Positions 23,864 to 31,735 of a DNA stretch of 64,000 bases are shown piece by piece (position 1 is the first letter of the stretch; the number at the start of each line of letters is the position of its first letter). Source of the DNA: Schaalia dentiphila ATCC 17982 (GTDB lineage: Bacteria; Actinomycetota; Actinomycetes; Actinomycetales; Actinomycetaceae); assembly GCF_000154225.1 (NCBI RefSeq), contig NZ_DS264586.1, forward strand, positions 2,014,527-2,078,526. The letters run 5' to 3'. The position numbers were made by a program, and so were the translations under genes. A model generated the notes under the pieces. It searched no databases. It was not told the DNA's origin and was given only the letters and a program-made list of their open reading frames with translations.

Positions 23864-25369
23864 TCAGGCCAGGGAGGCGCGCAGGGCACGCAGGCGGGTC
23901 AGCGAAGAATCGCGCCCCAGGATCTCCATGGACTCGAACAGCGGCGGTGAGACCTGACGACCGGTCACGGCGACGCGCAGCGGGCCGAAGGCCAGGCGGG
24001 GCTTGACGCCCATCTCGTCGACGATGCGCGCACGCAGCGACTCCTCGAGGGCCGCAGTCGTGAACTCGGTCAGACCCTCGACGGTCTCGATGGCGGCGTC
24101 CAGCACGTCCACGGCGTTGTCCTTGAGCTTGGAGACGGCCTTCTCGTCCATCTCCAGGGCGTCGTCGGCGACGAAGAGGAAGGCGAGCATGCCCGTGGCC
24201 TCGCCGAGCAGCTGGATGCGCGTTTGGATGAGCGGCGCGGCCTCGGTGAGGATCTCGCGCTCGCGATCGGTCAGCGCCTCGAAAGAGTCGGCCGAAACAA
24301 CCTCGTCGCGGTGCAGGAAGGGCACCAGACGGTTGCGGAAGTCCTCGCCGTCCAGCAGACGGATCTGCTCGGCGTTGATGGCGATGGCCTTCTTCTGGTC
24401 GAAGCGCGCCGGGTTCGGGTTCACGTCCGAGATATCGAAGGCCTGGGCCATCTCCTCCATGGAGAAGATGTCGCGGTCCGCGGCGATCGACCAGCCCAGG
24501 AGAGCCAGGTAGTTGTTGAGGCCCTCGGGGATCATACCGGCGGCCTTGTGCAGCAGCAGGTTCGACTCGGGGTCACGCTTGGACAGCTTCTTGTTGCCCT
24601 CGCCCATGACGTAGGGCAGGTGGCCGAAGCGCGGCATGAACTTGGCGACGCCAATGGCCTCGAGCGCGCGGTACAGCACGATCTGGCGGGGCGTCGAAGA
24701 AAGCAGGTCCTCACCGCGCAGCACGTGGGTGATCTCCATGAGCGCGTCGTCGATCGGGTTCACCAGCGTGTAGAGCGGGTGGCCGTTGGCGCGCACGATG
24801 ACGTAGTCCGGCACCGAGCCGGCCTTGAAGGTGATCTCGCCGCGGATCAGGTCCGTGAACGTGATGTCCTCGTCGGGCATGCGCAGGCGCAGGACGGGCT
24901 GGCGACCCTCGGCGCGGAAGGCGGCGATCTGCTCCTCCGTCAGGTTGCGGTCAAAGCCGTCGTAGCCGAGCTTGGGGTCCTCGCCCTTGGCGCGGTGACG
25001 CTCCTCGATCTCCTCGGGGGTCGAGTAGGACTCGTAGGCGTAGCCGGCCTCGAGCAGGCGGGCGGCCACGTCACGGTAGATGTCCATGCGCTCGCTCTGG
25101 CGGTAGGGGCCGTGCGGGCCTCCCTTACCGACGCCCTCGTCCCAGTCGAGGCCCAGCCACTGCAGGGACTCGATGATCTGGTCGAAGGACTCCTGGGAGT
25201 CGCGGGCGGCATCCGTGTCTTCGATGCGGAAGACGAAGGTTCCTCCCGTGTGGCGGGCGTAGGCCCAGTTGAACAGGCACGTACGGACCATGCCGACGTG
25301 AGGGGTTCCTGTGGGCGAGGGGCAGAAGCGGACGCGAACGTCGGCACCGGTGGCAGTTGTTTCACTCAT
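23864..25369 (-). CDS. gltX: Glutamyl-tRNA synthetase
   Basis: This 501-residue class I synthetase charges tRNA-Glu. In actinobacteria lacking GlnRS it also misacylates tRNA-Gln for GatCAB; neither glnS nor gat genes lie in this window. The HIGH-type motif is [10 protein letters not shown] at residues 18-27, and the KMSKS-type motif is KKLSKRD. The start follows GGAGG. The adjacent downstream cluster of one tRNA-Gln and two tRNA-Glu, all with CTG or CTC anticodons, are its likely substrates. Confidence 0.95.
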   Translation of the reverse strand: MSETTATGADVRVRFCPSPTGTPHVGMVRTCLFNWAYARHTGGTFVFRIEDTDAARDSQESFDQIIESLQWLGLDWDEGVGKGGPHGPYRQSERMDIYRDVAARLLEAGYAYESYSTPEEIEERHRAKGEDPKLGYDGFDRNLTEEQIAAFRAEGRQPVLRLRMPDEDITFTDLIRGEITFKAGSVPDYVIVRANGHPLYTLVNPIDDALMEITHVLRGEDLLSSTPRQIVLYRALEAIGVAKFMPRFGHLPYVMGEGNKKLSKRDPESNLLLHKAAGMIPEGLNNYLALLGWSIAADRDIFSMEEMAQAFDISDVNPNPARFDQKKAIAINAEQIRLLDGEDFRNRLVPFLHRDEVVSADSFEALTDREREILTEAAPLIQTRIQLLGEATGMLAFLFVADDALEMDEKAVSKLKDNAVDVLDAAIETVEGLTEFTTAALEESLRARIVDEMGVKPRLAFGPLRVAVTGRQVSPPLFESMEILGRDSSLTRLRALRASLA

Positions 25370-25513
25370 GATTCCTCCATCCTACTCCAGCGGTAGCTGT
25401 TGCATTTGCTTGATGGGTGGGCGCGCTGCGACGCGCGCCGGGGGTGCGGATAGGCTGGTTGCATCACCGAGATCGGCCCGCGCCGCTTCCACCGACTCAT
25501 CCAGGAGGACACC

Positions 25514-26686
25514 GTGTCCGTTCGTCTCTTTTCCGACTCCCACCTCTACCGCACCGGCTCCCTGAAGTGGACGGGAATCACGACCGCGAGCGGTGAGCCG
25601 ACGATCGGCGCGTGGGTGGCGGAAATGGACTTTGGGACGGCCCCAGAGGTCGCCGACGCGATGAAGGGGGCGATCGACGACGGCCTGCTCGGCTACCAGC
25701 CGACCTGGCTGGAGCCGCGCATCGCGGGCGTGACCGCGGAGTTCCAGAAGCGTTGCTTCGGCTGGGACGTGGATGCTTCCCACGTGCGCCTCGTGGCCTC
25801 GGTCCTGCCCGCGCTTGAGGCGACTATCCAGCACCTGGTGCGCCCGGGCGCGCCGATCATCGTGCCCACGCCCGCCTACATGCCGTTCCTGACGATCCCG
25901 GGCAAGTTCGACCACCCCGTCATCGAGGTTCCCTCACTGCGTGGCACGCGCGCCGGCGGGCGCGGCTGGGCGCTCGACCTGGAGGGGATCCGCGCGGGGC
26001 TCGAGGCCGGGGCTGGCCTCGTCATCCTGTGCAACCCGTGGAACCCGGTCGGCCGCGTCCTGCGCGAGGACGAGCTTCGCGCCCTGCATGACGTGGTCTC
26101 CGGCTACGACGCGCTCGTGTTCTCCGACGAGATCCACTCCTCCCTCGTGCTGGACGAGCAGATTCCCTTCGTCTCCTACGCGTCGCTCGGCCCCTCGTTC
26201 GCATCCCACACGGTGACGGCGACCGCCGCGTCGAAGGGCTGGAACATCGCAGGCCTGCCCTCCGCACAGGTGATCCTGCCCGACGAGGCGCTGCGCGAGC
26301 GCTGGGACGTGTTCGCCGCCGACGTGCGCCACGACGCCAACGTCATCGGCACGGTGGGCGCGATCGCAGCCTACGAGCGCGGCGATGCCTGGCAGCGCGA
26401 GGTCAAGGACCTGATCCGCTCCAACGTGGACCTCGTTGAGCGCGCTCTCGCAGATACACCGATCGACTTCGTACGCCCCGAGGGCACGTACCTGACTTGG
26501 TGGGGCTTCGAGGGAGTCGACCTGGGTCCCCTCTCCCCCGCCGCGACGCTGCGCGAGCGCGCCCGCATCGCCGCCAACGAGGGCCGCACCCTGGGAGCGG
26601 ACTACGCCTCGTGGGCGCGCATCAACCTGGCGTGCGCCCCCGACGCGGCCTCGCGGATCGTGGAGAGGGTCCTCGCCCTGCTCTGA
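25514..26686 (+). CDS. PLP-dependent MalY/PatB-type cystathionine beta-lyase / aminotransferase
   Basis: A 390-residue fold-type I PLP enzyme. The PLP lysine lies in TAASKGWNIAGLPSAQVIL, and the aspartate/asparagine that hold the ring are in LCNPWNPVGRV and VFSDEIHSSLV. The N-terminal GEPTIGAWVAEMDFGTAPEV is characteristic of the MalY/PatB branch, which cleaves cystathionine or cysteine S-conjugates; an aminotransferase activity cannot be excluded. The GTG at 25514 follows AGGAGG. It stands alone, divergent from gltX and convergent with the phosphorylase gene. Confidence 0.85.
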   Translation: MSVRLFSDSHLYRTGSLKWTGITTASGEPTIGAWVAEMDFGTAPEVADAMKGAIDDGLLGYQPTWLEPRIAGVTAEFQKRCFGWDVDASHVRLVASVLPALEATIQHLVRPGAPIIVPTPAYMPFLTIPGKFDHPVIEVPSLRGTRAGGRGWALDLEGIRAGLEAGAGLVILCNPWNPVGRVLREDELRALHDVVSGYDALVFSDEIHSSLVLDEQIPFVSYASLGPSFASHTVTATAASKGWNIAGLPSAQVILPDEALRERWDVFAADVRHDANVIGTVGAIAAYERGDAWQREVKDLIRSNVDLVERALADTPIDFVRPEGTYLTWWGFEGVDLGPLSPAATLRERARIAANEGRTLGADYASWARINLACAPDAASRIVERVLALL

Positions 26687-26702
26687 TCTTCTCCTGCACG
26701 AG

Positions 26703-26754
26703 ACGAGGCCGTGGCCGGCAACGGTGGACATCCACCTCCCGACTACGGCCTCGT
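26703..26754. terminator. Bidirectional branched hairpin between convergent genes
   Basis: Outer arms ACGAGGCCGT (26703-26712) and ACGGCCTCGT (26745-26754) are exact complements. An inner GGTGGA/TCCACC hairpin sits between them. It lies 17 nt after the PatB-type gene stop and 16 nt from the phosphorylase stop. Confidence 0.75.
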
Positions 26755-26769
26755 ATTGCGTCTGTGCGC

Positions 26770-27567
26770 TTAGGCTCCCAGTGCCGCCTCAATGCCTGCG
26801 ACCACGGTCTGGCGGGCCGCGGAGGCCGCCTCAACGACGGCGGTCGGATCCGTCGGGCCATCGGCGAACGACAGGTCGGAGACAACCGACATGCCGGCGA
26901 CGCGCACGCCCAGGGCATGCAGGGTGATGGCCTCCATGACGGTCGACATGCCCACACAGTCCACGCCCAGGCCCGAGAGGATGCGGGTCTCGGCCATCGT
27001 CTGGTACTCGGGGCCGCGCAGGATCGCGTAAGTACCCTCGCGCTGACAGACCCCGCGTAGCGCCTGCGTCATCTGGGCGTCCCACACGGCCGACACATCC
27101 AGGAAGAGCGGCCCATCGAAGGGCGAGGCGCCACTGAGGTTCACGTGGTCGGTGATCGCCATGACGTCGCCCAAGTTCCAGGGCTTCAGGCAGCCGTTCG
27201 CGTTCGTGAGGACCGCGCGGCTGATCCCCGCCGCAACCGCAGCTCGGGCAAGAGCCGCGACGGGGCGGACCCCCAGCCCCTCGTAGAGGTGCGTGCGGCC
27301 CGTGGCCACGAGGACCACTCCCCCGCACGCCTCGTAGGCGCGCAGCTCGCCACCATGCCCGTCCGCGACCGGCGCGACGACTCCGGGGATGTCACCCAGT
27401 GAAACGGTGGCCGCGGGGGCTCCCCAGGCCTCGTCGAGAGCCTCGGACAAGCCGGACCCGAGCGCGACGAGCGCGTCCGGGCGCCCCGCGAGAGAGGTGA
27501 GGATCCGGGCACCGGCCACGGCCTCGTCATCGAGGAGAGCCTGAGGAAAGCGCGGGTCGACGCTCAC
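26770..27567 (-). CDS. Purine nucleoside phosphorylase
   Basis: A 265-residue trimeric-type phosphorylase that splits purine nucleosides to base plus ribose 1-phosphate. Family marks: VALGSGLSEALDEAW (phosphate loop), GRTHLYEG, LTNANG, GPEYQTMAE and GMSTVMEAITLHALG. The GTG start overlaps the TGA of the upstream NCS1 permease gene (GTGA), so permease and phosphorylase are translationally coupled. The pair forms a purine uptake and salvage unit. Confidence 0.92.
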   Translation of the reverse strand: MSVDPRFPQALLDDEAVAGARILTSLAGRPDALVALGSGLSEALDEAWGAPAATVSLGDIPGVVAPVADGHGGELRAYEACGGVVLVATGRTHLYEGLGVRPVAALARAAVAAGISRAVLTNANGCLKPWNLGDVMAITDHVNLSGASPFDGPLFLDVSAVWDAQMTQALRGVCQREGTYAILRGPEYQTMAETRILSGLGVDCVGMSTVMEAITLHALGVRVAGMSVVSDLSFADGPTDPTAVVEAASAARQTVVAGIEAALGA

Positions 27568-29048
27568 TGCTCGTCCTCATCCGCGCCCTCGGCGTAGGTA
27601 CGCGAGGGAAGCTTCTCCTGCGCACGCACGCGGCCCACGCTGGTCACCCAGTAGCCGACGAAGCCAACGACCATCGCCAGGAGGATGCCGATGTTGGCGC
27701 CCGCCCAATCACCGTCGCGGCCACCCAGGGGACCGAGGAGGTAGCCCTGCCAGGACAGCCAGGAGGCGCTCGCGTTGACGACGAGGCCCCAGCCCACCAG
27801 CGAGCCGACGATCAGGGAGGCGACAGCACCCCAGTTCACCGAGCCGTAGCGACCCGAGGGAGTGAAGAGCGAGGGCTCGTCGTAGTCATTGCGACGCAGC
27901 GCGATGTCCGCCAGCATGACGCCACCCCACGCGGCGATGACGACACCGAGGGTTGTGAGGAACGCCGTGAAGGGTGTCAGGAAGGAGTCCGCGAAGAACA
28001 CGACGACGATCGTGCCGACCGTCATGATCGTGCCGTCAATCGCAGTGGCGACCGGGCGCGAGACGGGCACGCCCGTGGCCAGCAGCGACAGGCCCGAGGA
28101 GTAGATGTCCATGACGATGCCACCGATGAGGCCCAGGATCGCGACCAGCGCGAAGGGAATGAGGAACCAGGTGGGCAGCAGCGTGGTGAGCGCGCCGATC
28201 GGGTCGCCGCCGATGGCCTCGGAGAGAGACTCGTCGGCCGAGCCAACCAGGAGGATACCGAAGAAGACGAGGATGACCGTGGGCAGCGCCGCACCCACCG
28301 TCGTCCAGCCGACAACGCCCTTCGTCGAGGCGGCGCGCGGCAGGTAGCGCGAGTAGTCGGCGGCCGCGTTAATCCAGCCGAAACCGAAGCCCACGAGGAG
28401 CATGCAGCCCGCGCCAAGCACCGCAGTCATGGGCGCCGAGGGGCGCGAGGAGAGGACCGCGAAGTCGATCGTCGGTGCGACCAGGACCAAGTAGACGATC
28501 GTCAGGGCCGCGGTAGCCCACGTGATCCACGTTTGGACCTTCATGATCGCCTCGAAACCGAGGATGCCCGAGCCCGCCGCCAGCACGACGACGAGGATCA
28601 GGGCGATAATCTGGGCGACGACGTGGTTTGTGAAGCCCAGCGCCCCCATCACCGTGGCCGTGGCCTGGACGGCCATGATCGCCAGGAAGGTCTCCCAGCC
28701 CACCGTCAGGATCCACGAGATCGCAGCCGAAATACGGTTGCCGTTGAAACCGAAGGCCGCGCGCGACAGGACCAGCGTCGGGGCGGAGCCGCGCTTACCG
28801 GCGATCGCGATGAGGCCGCAGACCAGGAAGGACAGGGCCACGCCGACGACGGACACAACGACCGCCTGGCCGAGGGAAAGCCCGAAGCCGAGGATCCACG
28901 AGCCCCACGAGATACCCAGGACCGAAATGTTCGCCGCGAACCACGGCATGAACAGGTCGGAGGGTTTTCCCTTGCGATCGGATTCGGGAATGACGTCCAG
29001 ACCGGCCATTTCGACGGCCAGCGCGCCCGATGACTGGGGTTCGCTCAC
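27564..29048 (-). CDS. NCS1-family nucleobase permease (CodB/purine-cytosine type)
   Basis: A 494-residue protein with about 12 hydrophobic helices. NCS1 signatures include PWFAANISVLGISWGSWILGFG in helix 1, SRAAFGFNGN after helix 2, and GFGWINAAADYSRYLP around helix 6. It imports purines, cytosine or a related base with Na+ or H+. The start is GTG at 29048 with TAGGAG upstream. Coupled to the downstream phosphorylase gene. The upstream region has a TGTGTGACC/TGTGTGATA direct repeat, a possible regulator site. Confidence 0.9.
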   Translation of the reverse strand: MSEPQSSGALAVEMAGLDVIPESDRKGKPSDLFMPWFAANISVLGISWGSWILGFGLSLGQAVVVSVVGVALSFLVCGLIAIAGKRGSAPTLVLSRAAFGFNGNRISAAISWILTVGWETFLAIMAVQATATVMGALGFTNHVVAQIIALILVVVLAAGSGILGFEAIMKVQTWITWATAALTIVYLVLVAPTIDFAVLSSRPSAPMTAVLGAGCMLLVGFGFGWINAAADYSRYLPRAASTKGVVGWTTVGAALPTVILVFFGILLVGSADESLSEAIGGDPIGALTTLLPTWFLIPFALVAILGLIGGIVMDIYSSGLSLLATGVPVSRPVATAIDGTIMTVGTIVVVFFADSFLTPFTAFLTTLGVVIAAWGGVMLADIALRRNDYDEPSLFTPSGRYGSVNWGAVASLIVGSLVGWGLVVNASASWLSWQGYLLGPLGGRDGDWAGANIGILLAMVVGFVGYWVTSVGRVRAQEKLPSRTYAEGADEDEQ

Positions 29049-29112
29049 GGTGTGCTCCTATGCGACGGAGATATTGTCAGAACGATATGATCCTATCACA
29101 CAGGTCACACAA

Positions 29113-29880
29113 TTAGGCTCGGACGACAGGATTCGTCAGGCTTCCAATCCCCTCGATCTCGATCTCCACGCGATCACCTGCGTGAACGATCTCGGCGCCC
29201 GCGGGCGCACCCGTGGCGATCACGTCGCCGGGCAGCAGCGTCATCTGATGAGACAAGTAGGACACCAGCTCGAAGGGGTTCCAGATCATGTGCGCGGTCG
29301 AGGAGTCCTGAGCGATCTCACCGTTCAGGTACGAACGAATCGCCAGGTTGGTGACATCAAGGGCGGGGTCGACCGTGATCCACGGGCCCAGCGGGCACGC
29401 CGAGTCAAAAGACTTTCCGCGCGACCAGGGGCCGCCCGTCATCGCGTCGCGGGCAGTGGCGTCGTTAGCAATCGTGTAGCCGAGGATCATCTGCGGAGCG
29501 TCCTCAACGCTCACGTCCTTGGCGAGGGACTTGATGACGATCGCGAGCTCGCCCTCAAAGGCCACCGCGTTCGACCAGGCGGGGATCGCGATCGGGTCAT
29601 CGGGGCCCACGACCGAGGTATTGGCCTTCAGGAAAATCGGCGGCTCGGGGCGCTCATCAGCCGGAATCGGGGTGTCGGAGTAGTTGTCACCGATACCCAC
29701 GACCTTCGAGCGCGGAATCACCGGGGAGAGCAGGCGCACCTCGTCCAGCTCGTAGATCTGGCCGGAGGGTTCCACGGGCGAAAACAGCGGGTCACCCTTG
29801 AGCCCCACAATCCTCGTCGAGCCCTCCTCAAGGGCACCGTAGACCGGGTTCGTACCATCGGAAAAACGTGCGATTCTCAT
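29113..29880 (-). CDS. Fumarylacetoacetate hydrolase (FAH) family protein
   Basis: A 255-residue protein with the FAH C-terminal fold. The metal ligands appear in FEGELAIVI (E-x-E), and the GYTIANDATARD loop and GDVIATGAPAG segment follow. Family members hydrolyse or decarboxylate beta-diketo or 2-oxo acids; actinobacterial homologues are often oxaloacetate decarboxylase/tautomerase-like. The substrate is not clear from sequence. TAGGCT lies 6 nt before the ATG, so the mRNA may be leaderless. Confidence 0.85.
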   Translation of the reverse strand: MRIARFSDGTNPVYGALEEGSTRIVGLKGDPLFSPVEPSGQIYELDEVRLLSPVIPRSKVVGIGDNYSDTPIPADERPEPPIFLKANTSVVGPDDPIAIPAWSNAVAFEGELAIVIKSLAKDVSVEDAPQMILGYTIANDATARDAMTGGPWSRGKSFDSACPLGPWITVDPALDVTNLAIRSYLNGEIAQDSSTAHMIWNPFELVSYLSHQMTLLPGDVIATGAPAGAEIVHAGDRVEIEIEGIGSLTNPVVRA

Positions 29881-29996
29881 GCCGGTAGCCTAACGCAGCT
29901 CCGCGCGCGCCGCGCCGAGCAGCACCGACATACACGACGCCGGATACGCGAGGCACGAAACATGCCCGGCGCACCCGGCGAGGTGGTCGGCAGCTA

Positions 29997-31481
29997 TTAC
30001 TTCTTCTTCTGCTTGGGGCGCTTCCACACGCTGCCGGGAACGTCGCCGGGCAGCAGCGGGTTCTTCTCGCCCACGAAGACGGGCTCGGCGACGCCATCGC
30101 GACGCTGGGCCTCGTAGTCGCGCAGCGCGCCCAGCACCCAACGGGCCAGGAAGACCAGGGCCACCAGGTTCGTGATCGTCATGACCGCCATCGCGATGTC
30201 GACGGCGTTCCACACGACGTCCAGGGTCAGCAGGGCACCGATCGTCGCCGAGGCCACGCACACAACGCGCACGGTCCAGGTCGCCCAGCGGGCGTCACCG
30301 AAGACGAAGGACATATTCGTGTCGGAATAGACGTAGGCGGCGATGATCGAGGAGTAGGCCAGGACGAAGATCAGGATCGCCATAGGCACGATCGTCCAGG
30401 CGCCCAGCTCGTTGGCCACGGCCAGGGTCGTCAGGTTCGAGGGGTTCACGTCCGCGCCGCCCCACACCTTCTCGCCGGCGATGAGGATGACGAATGCGGT
30501 CGCCGTGCACACGACGATCGTGTCGATGAAGACGCCCAGAGATTGGATGAGGCCCTGGCGCACCGGGTGGGACACGGTCGCGGTCGCAGCAGCGTTGGGA
30601 GCGGTGCCCTGGCCGGCCTCGTTGGAGAAGAGGCCGCGCTTGGTGCCGTTAATCATCGCGGCAATGATGCCGCCGCCCAGGCCGCCGACTGTGGCATCCA
30701 TGGAGAACGCGGAGGTGAAGATCTGGCCCAGAACGGTGCCGAACTGCGTGATACTCATGAGGCAGACGATGGCGACCATGATGACGTAGATGGTCGCCAT
30801 GATCGGGGCCATCCACTCGGTGACACGGGCGACGGTGCGGATACCGCCGAAGATGACCATCGCGGAGAAGACGAAGATCAGGCCTGCGACCGTGAGCTGC
30901 GCAGCCGAGAAGCCGCCCGCGCCGGGCAGGGGCTGCTTGGCGGCCTCACCGAAGGCGCTCGTGAGCGTGCCCGCAATGGCGTTGGACTGCACGGAGGTGA
31001 TGACGATACCGCAGGTGACGACGGTGATAACGGCGAAGACGTTGGCCAGGACGCGGTTCTTCATACCGCGCTTGATGTAGTAGGCCGGGCCGCCGCGGAA
31101 GGAGCCGTCAGAGTGCTTCACCTTGAAGATCTGGGCCAGTGTCGCCTCGAAGAACGCGGTCGCCATACCCACCAGGGCCACGACCCACATCCAGAAGATC
31201 GCACCCGGGCCACCGAACATGAGCGCCGCGGCCACGCCGAACACGTTTCCGATGCCCACGCGCGCGGCGAGCGAGATCGCGAACGCCTGGAAGGAGGAGA
31301 TGCCACCGTCGGCGCCCTTGCGCGAGCCGAGGACCGTGCGCACCATCTCCGGGAAGAGGCGCAGCTGCACGCCGCGGGAGACGACCGTCAGGACGAGGCC
31401 CACCCCGATCAGGATGACAATCGTCAGGTGCATCGTGATCCAGTCAGCGATCTGCTGCTCGATCTGGGCAATGTGTTCCAC
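29997..31481 (-). CDS. Alanine/glycine:cation symporter (AGCS) family protein
   Basis: A 494-residue membrane protein with about 11 helices. AGCS signatures are present: AISLAARVGIGNVFGVAAALMFGGPGAIFWMW, FRGGPAYYIKRGM and GTKRGLFSNEAGQGTAPNAAATA. It imports alanine or glycine with Na+. The open frame begins at a TTG (31502), but the GTG at 31481 has GGGAGG at a spacing of 5 and is preferred. The C-terminus is basic (WKRPKQKKK). It is a single-gene unit. Confidence 0.92.
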   Translation of the reverse strand: MEHIAQIEQQIADWITMHLTIVILIGVGLVLTVVSRGVQLRLFPEMVRTVLGSRKGADGGISSFQAFAISLAARVGIGNVFGVAAALMFGGPGAIFWMWVVALVGMATAFFEATLAQIFKVKHSDGSFRGGPAYYIKRGMKNRVLANVFAVITVVTCGIVITSVQSNAIAGTLTSAFGEAAKQPLPGAGGFSAAQLTVAGLIFVFSAMVIFGGIRTVARVTEWMAPIMATIYVIMVAIVCLMSITQFGTVLGQIFTSAFSMDATVGGLGGGIIAAMINGTKRGLFSNEAGQGTAPNAAATATVSHPVRQGLIQSLGVFIDTIVVCTATAFVILIAGEKVWGGADVNPSNLTTLAVANELGAWTIVPMAILIFVLAYSSIIAAYVYSDTNMSFVFGDARWATWTVRVVCVASATIGALLTLDVVWNAVDIAMAVMTITNLVALVFLARWVLGALRDYEAQRRDGVAEPVFVGEKNPLLPGDVPGSVWKRPKQKKK

Positions 31482-31735
31482 AGGAGCCTCCCGGGGTGTC
31501 AAAAAACGAGGCCGGGGACGGGTCGCCGCGCCTCGCGCGCTTCGCGGGACGCACCCGCGCGTTGTAATGGGACCCGTTCATCTTGCCACAGGGCTCCGCG
31601 CCCGGCAGGCGACGTCTCGCGACGCGCACGCCCGCGCGTGAGTGCATGGGGCGCCCCCGGCCTCGTCGATGAAGTGCGGGGAGGGCCCGGCGGTGCGGGG
31701 ACGCAGACGTGGGCGCACTCTGGGACAATGGGGCT

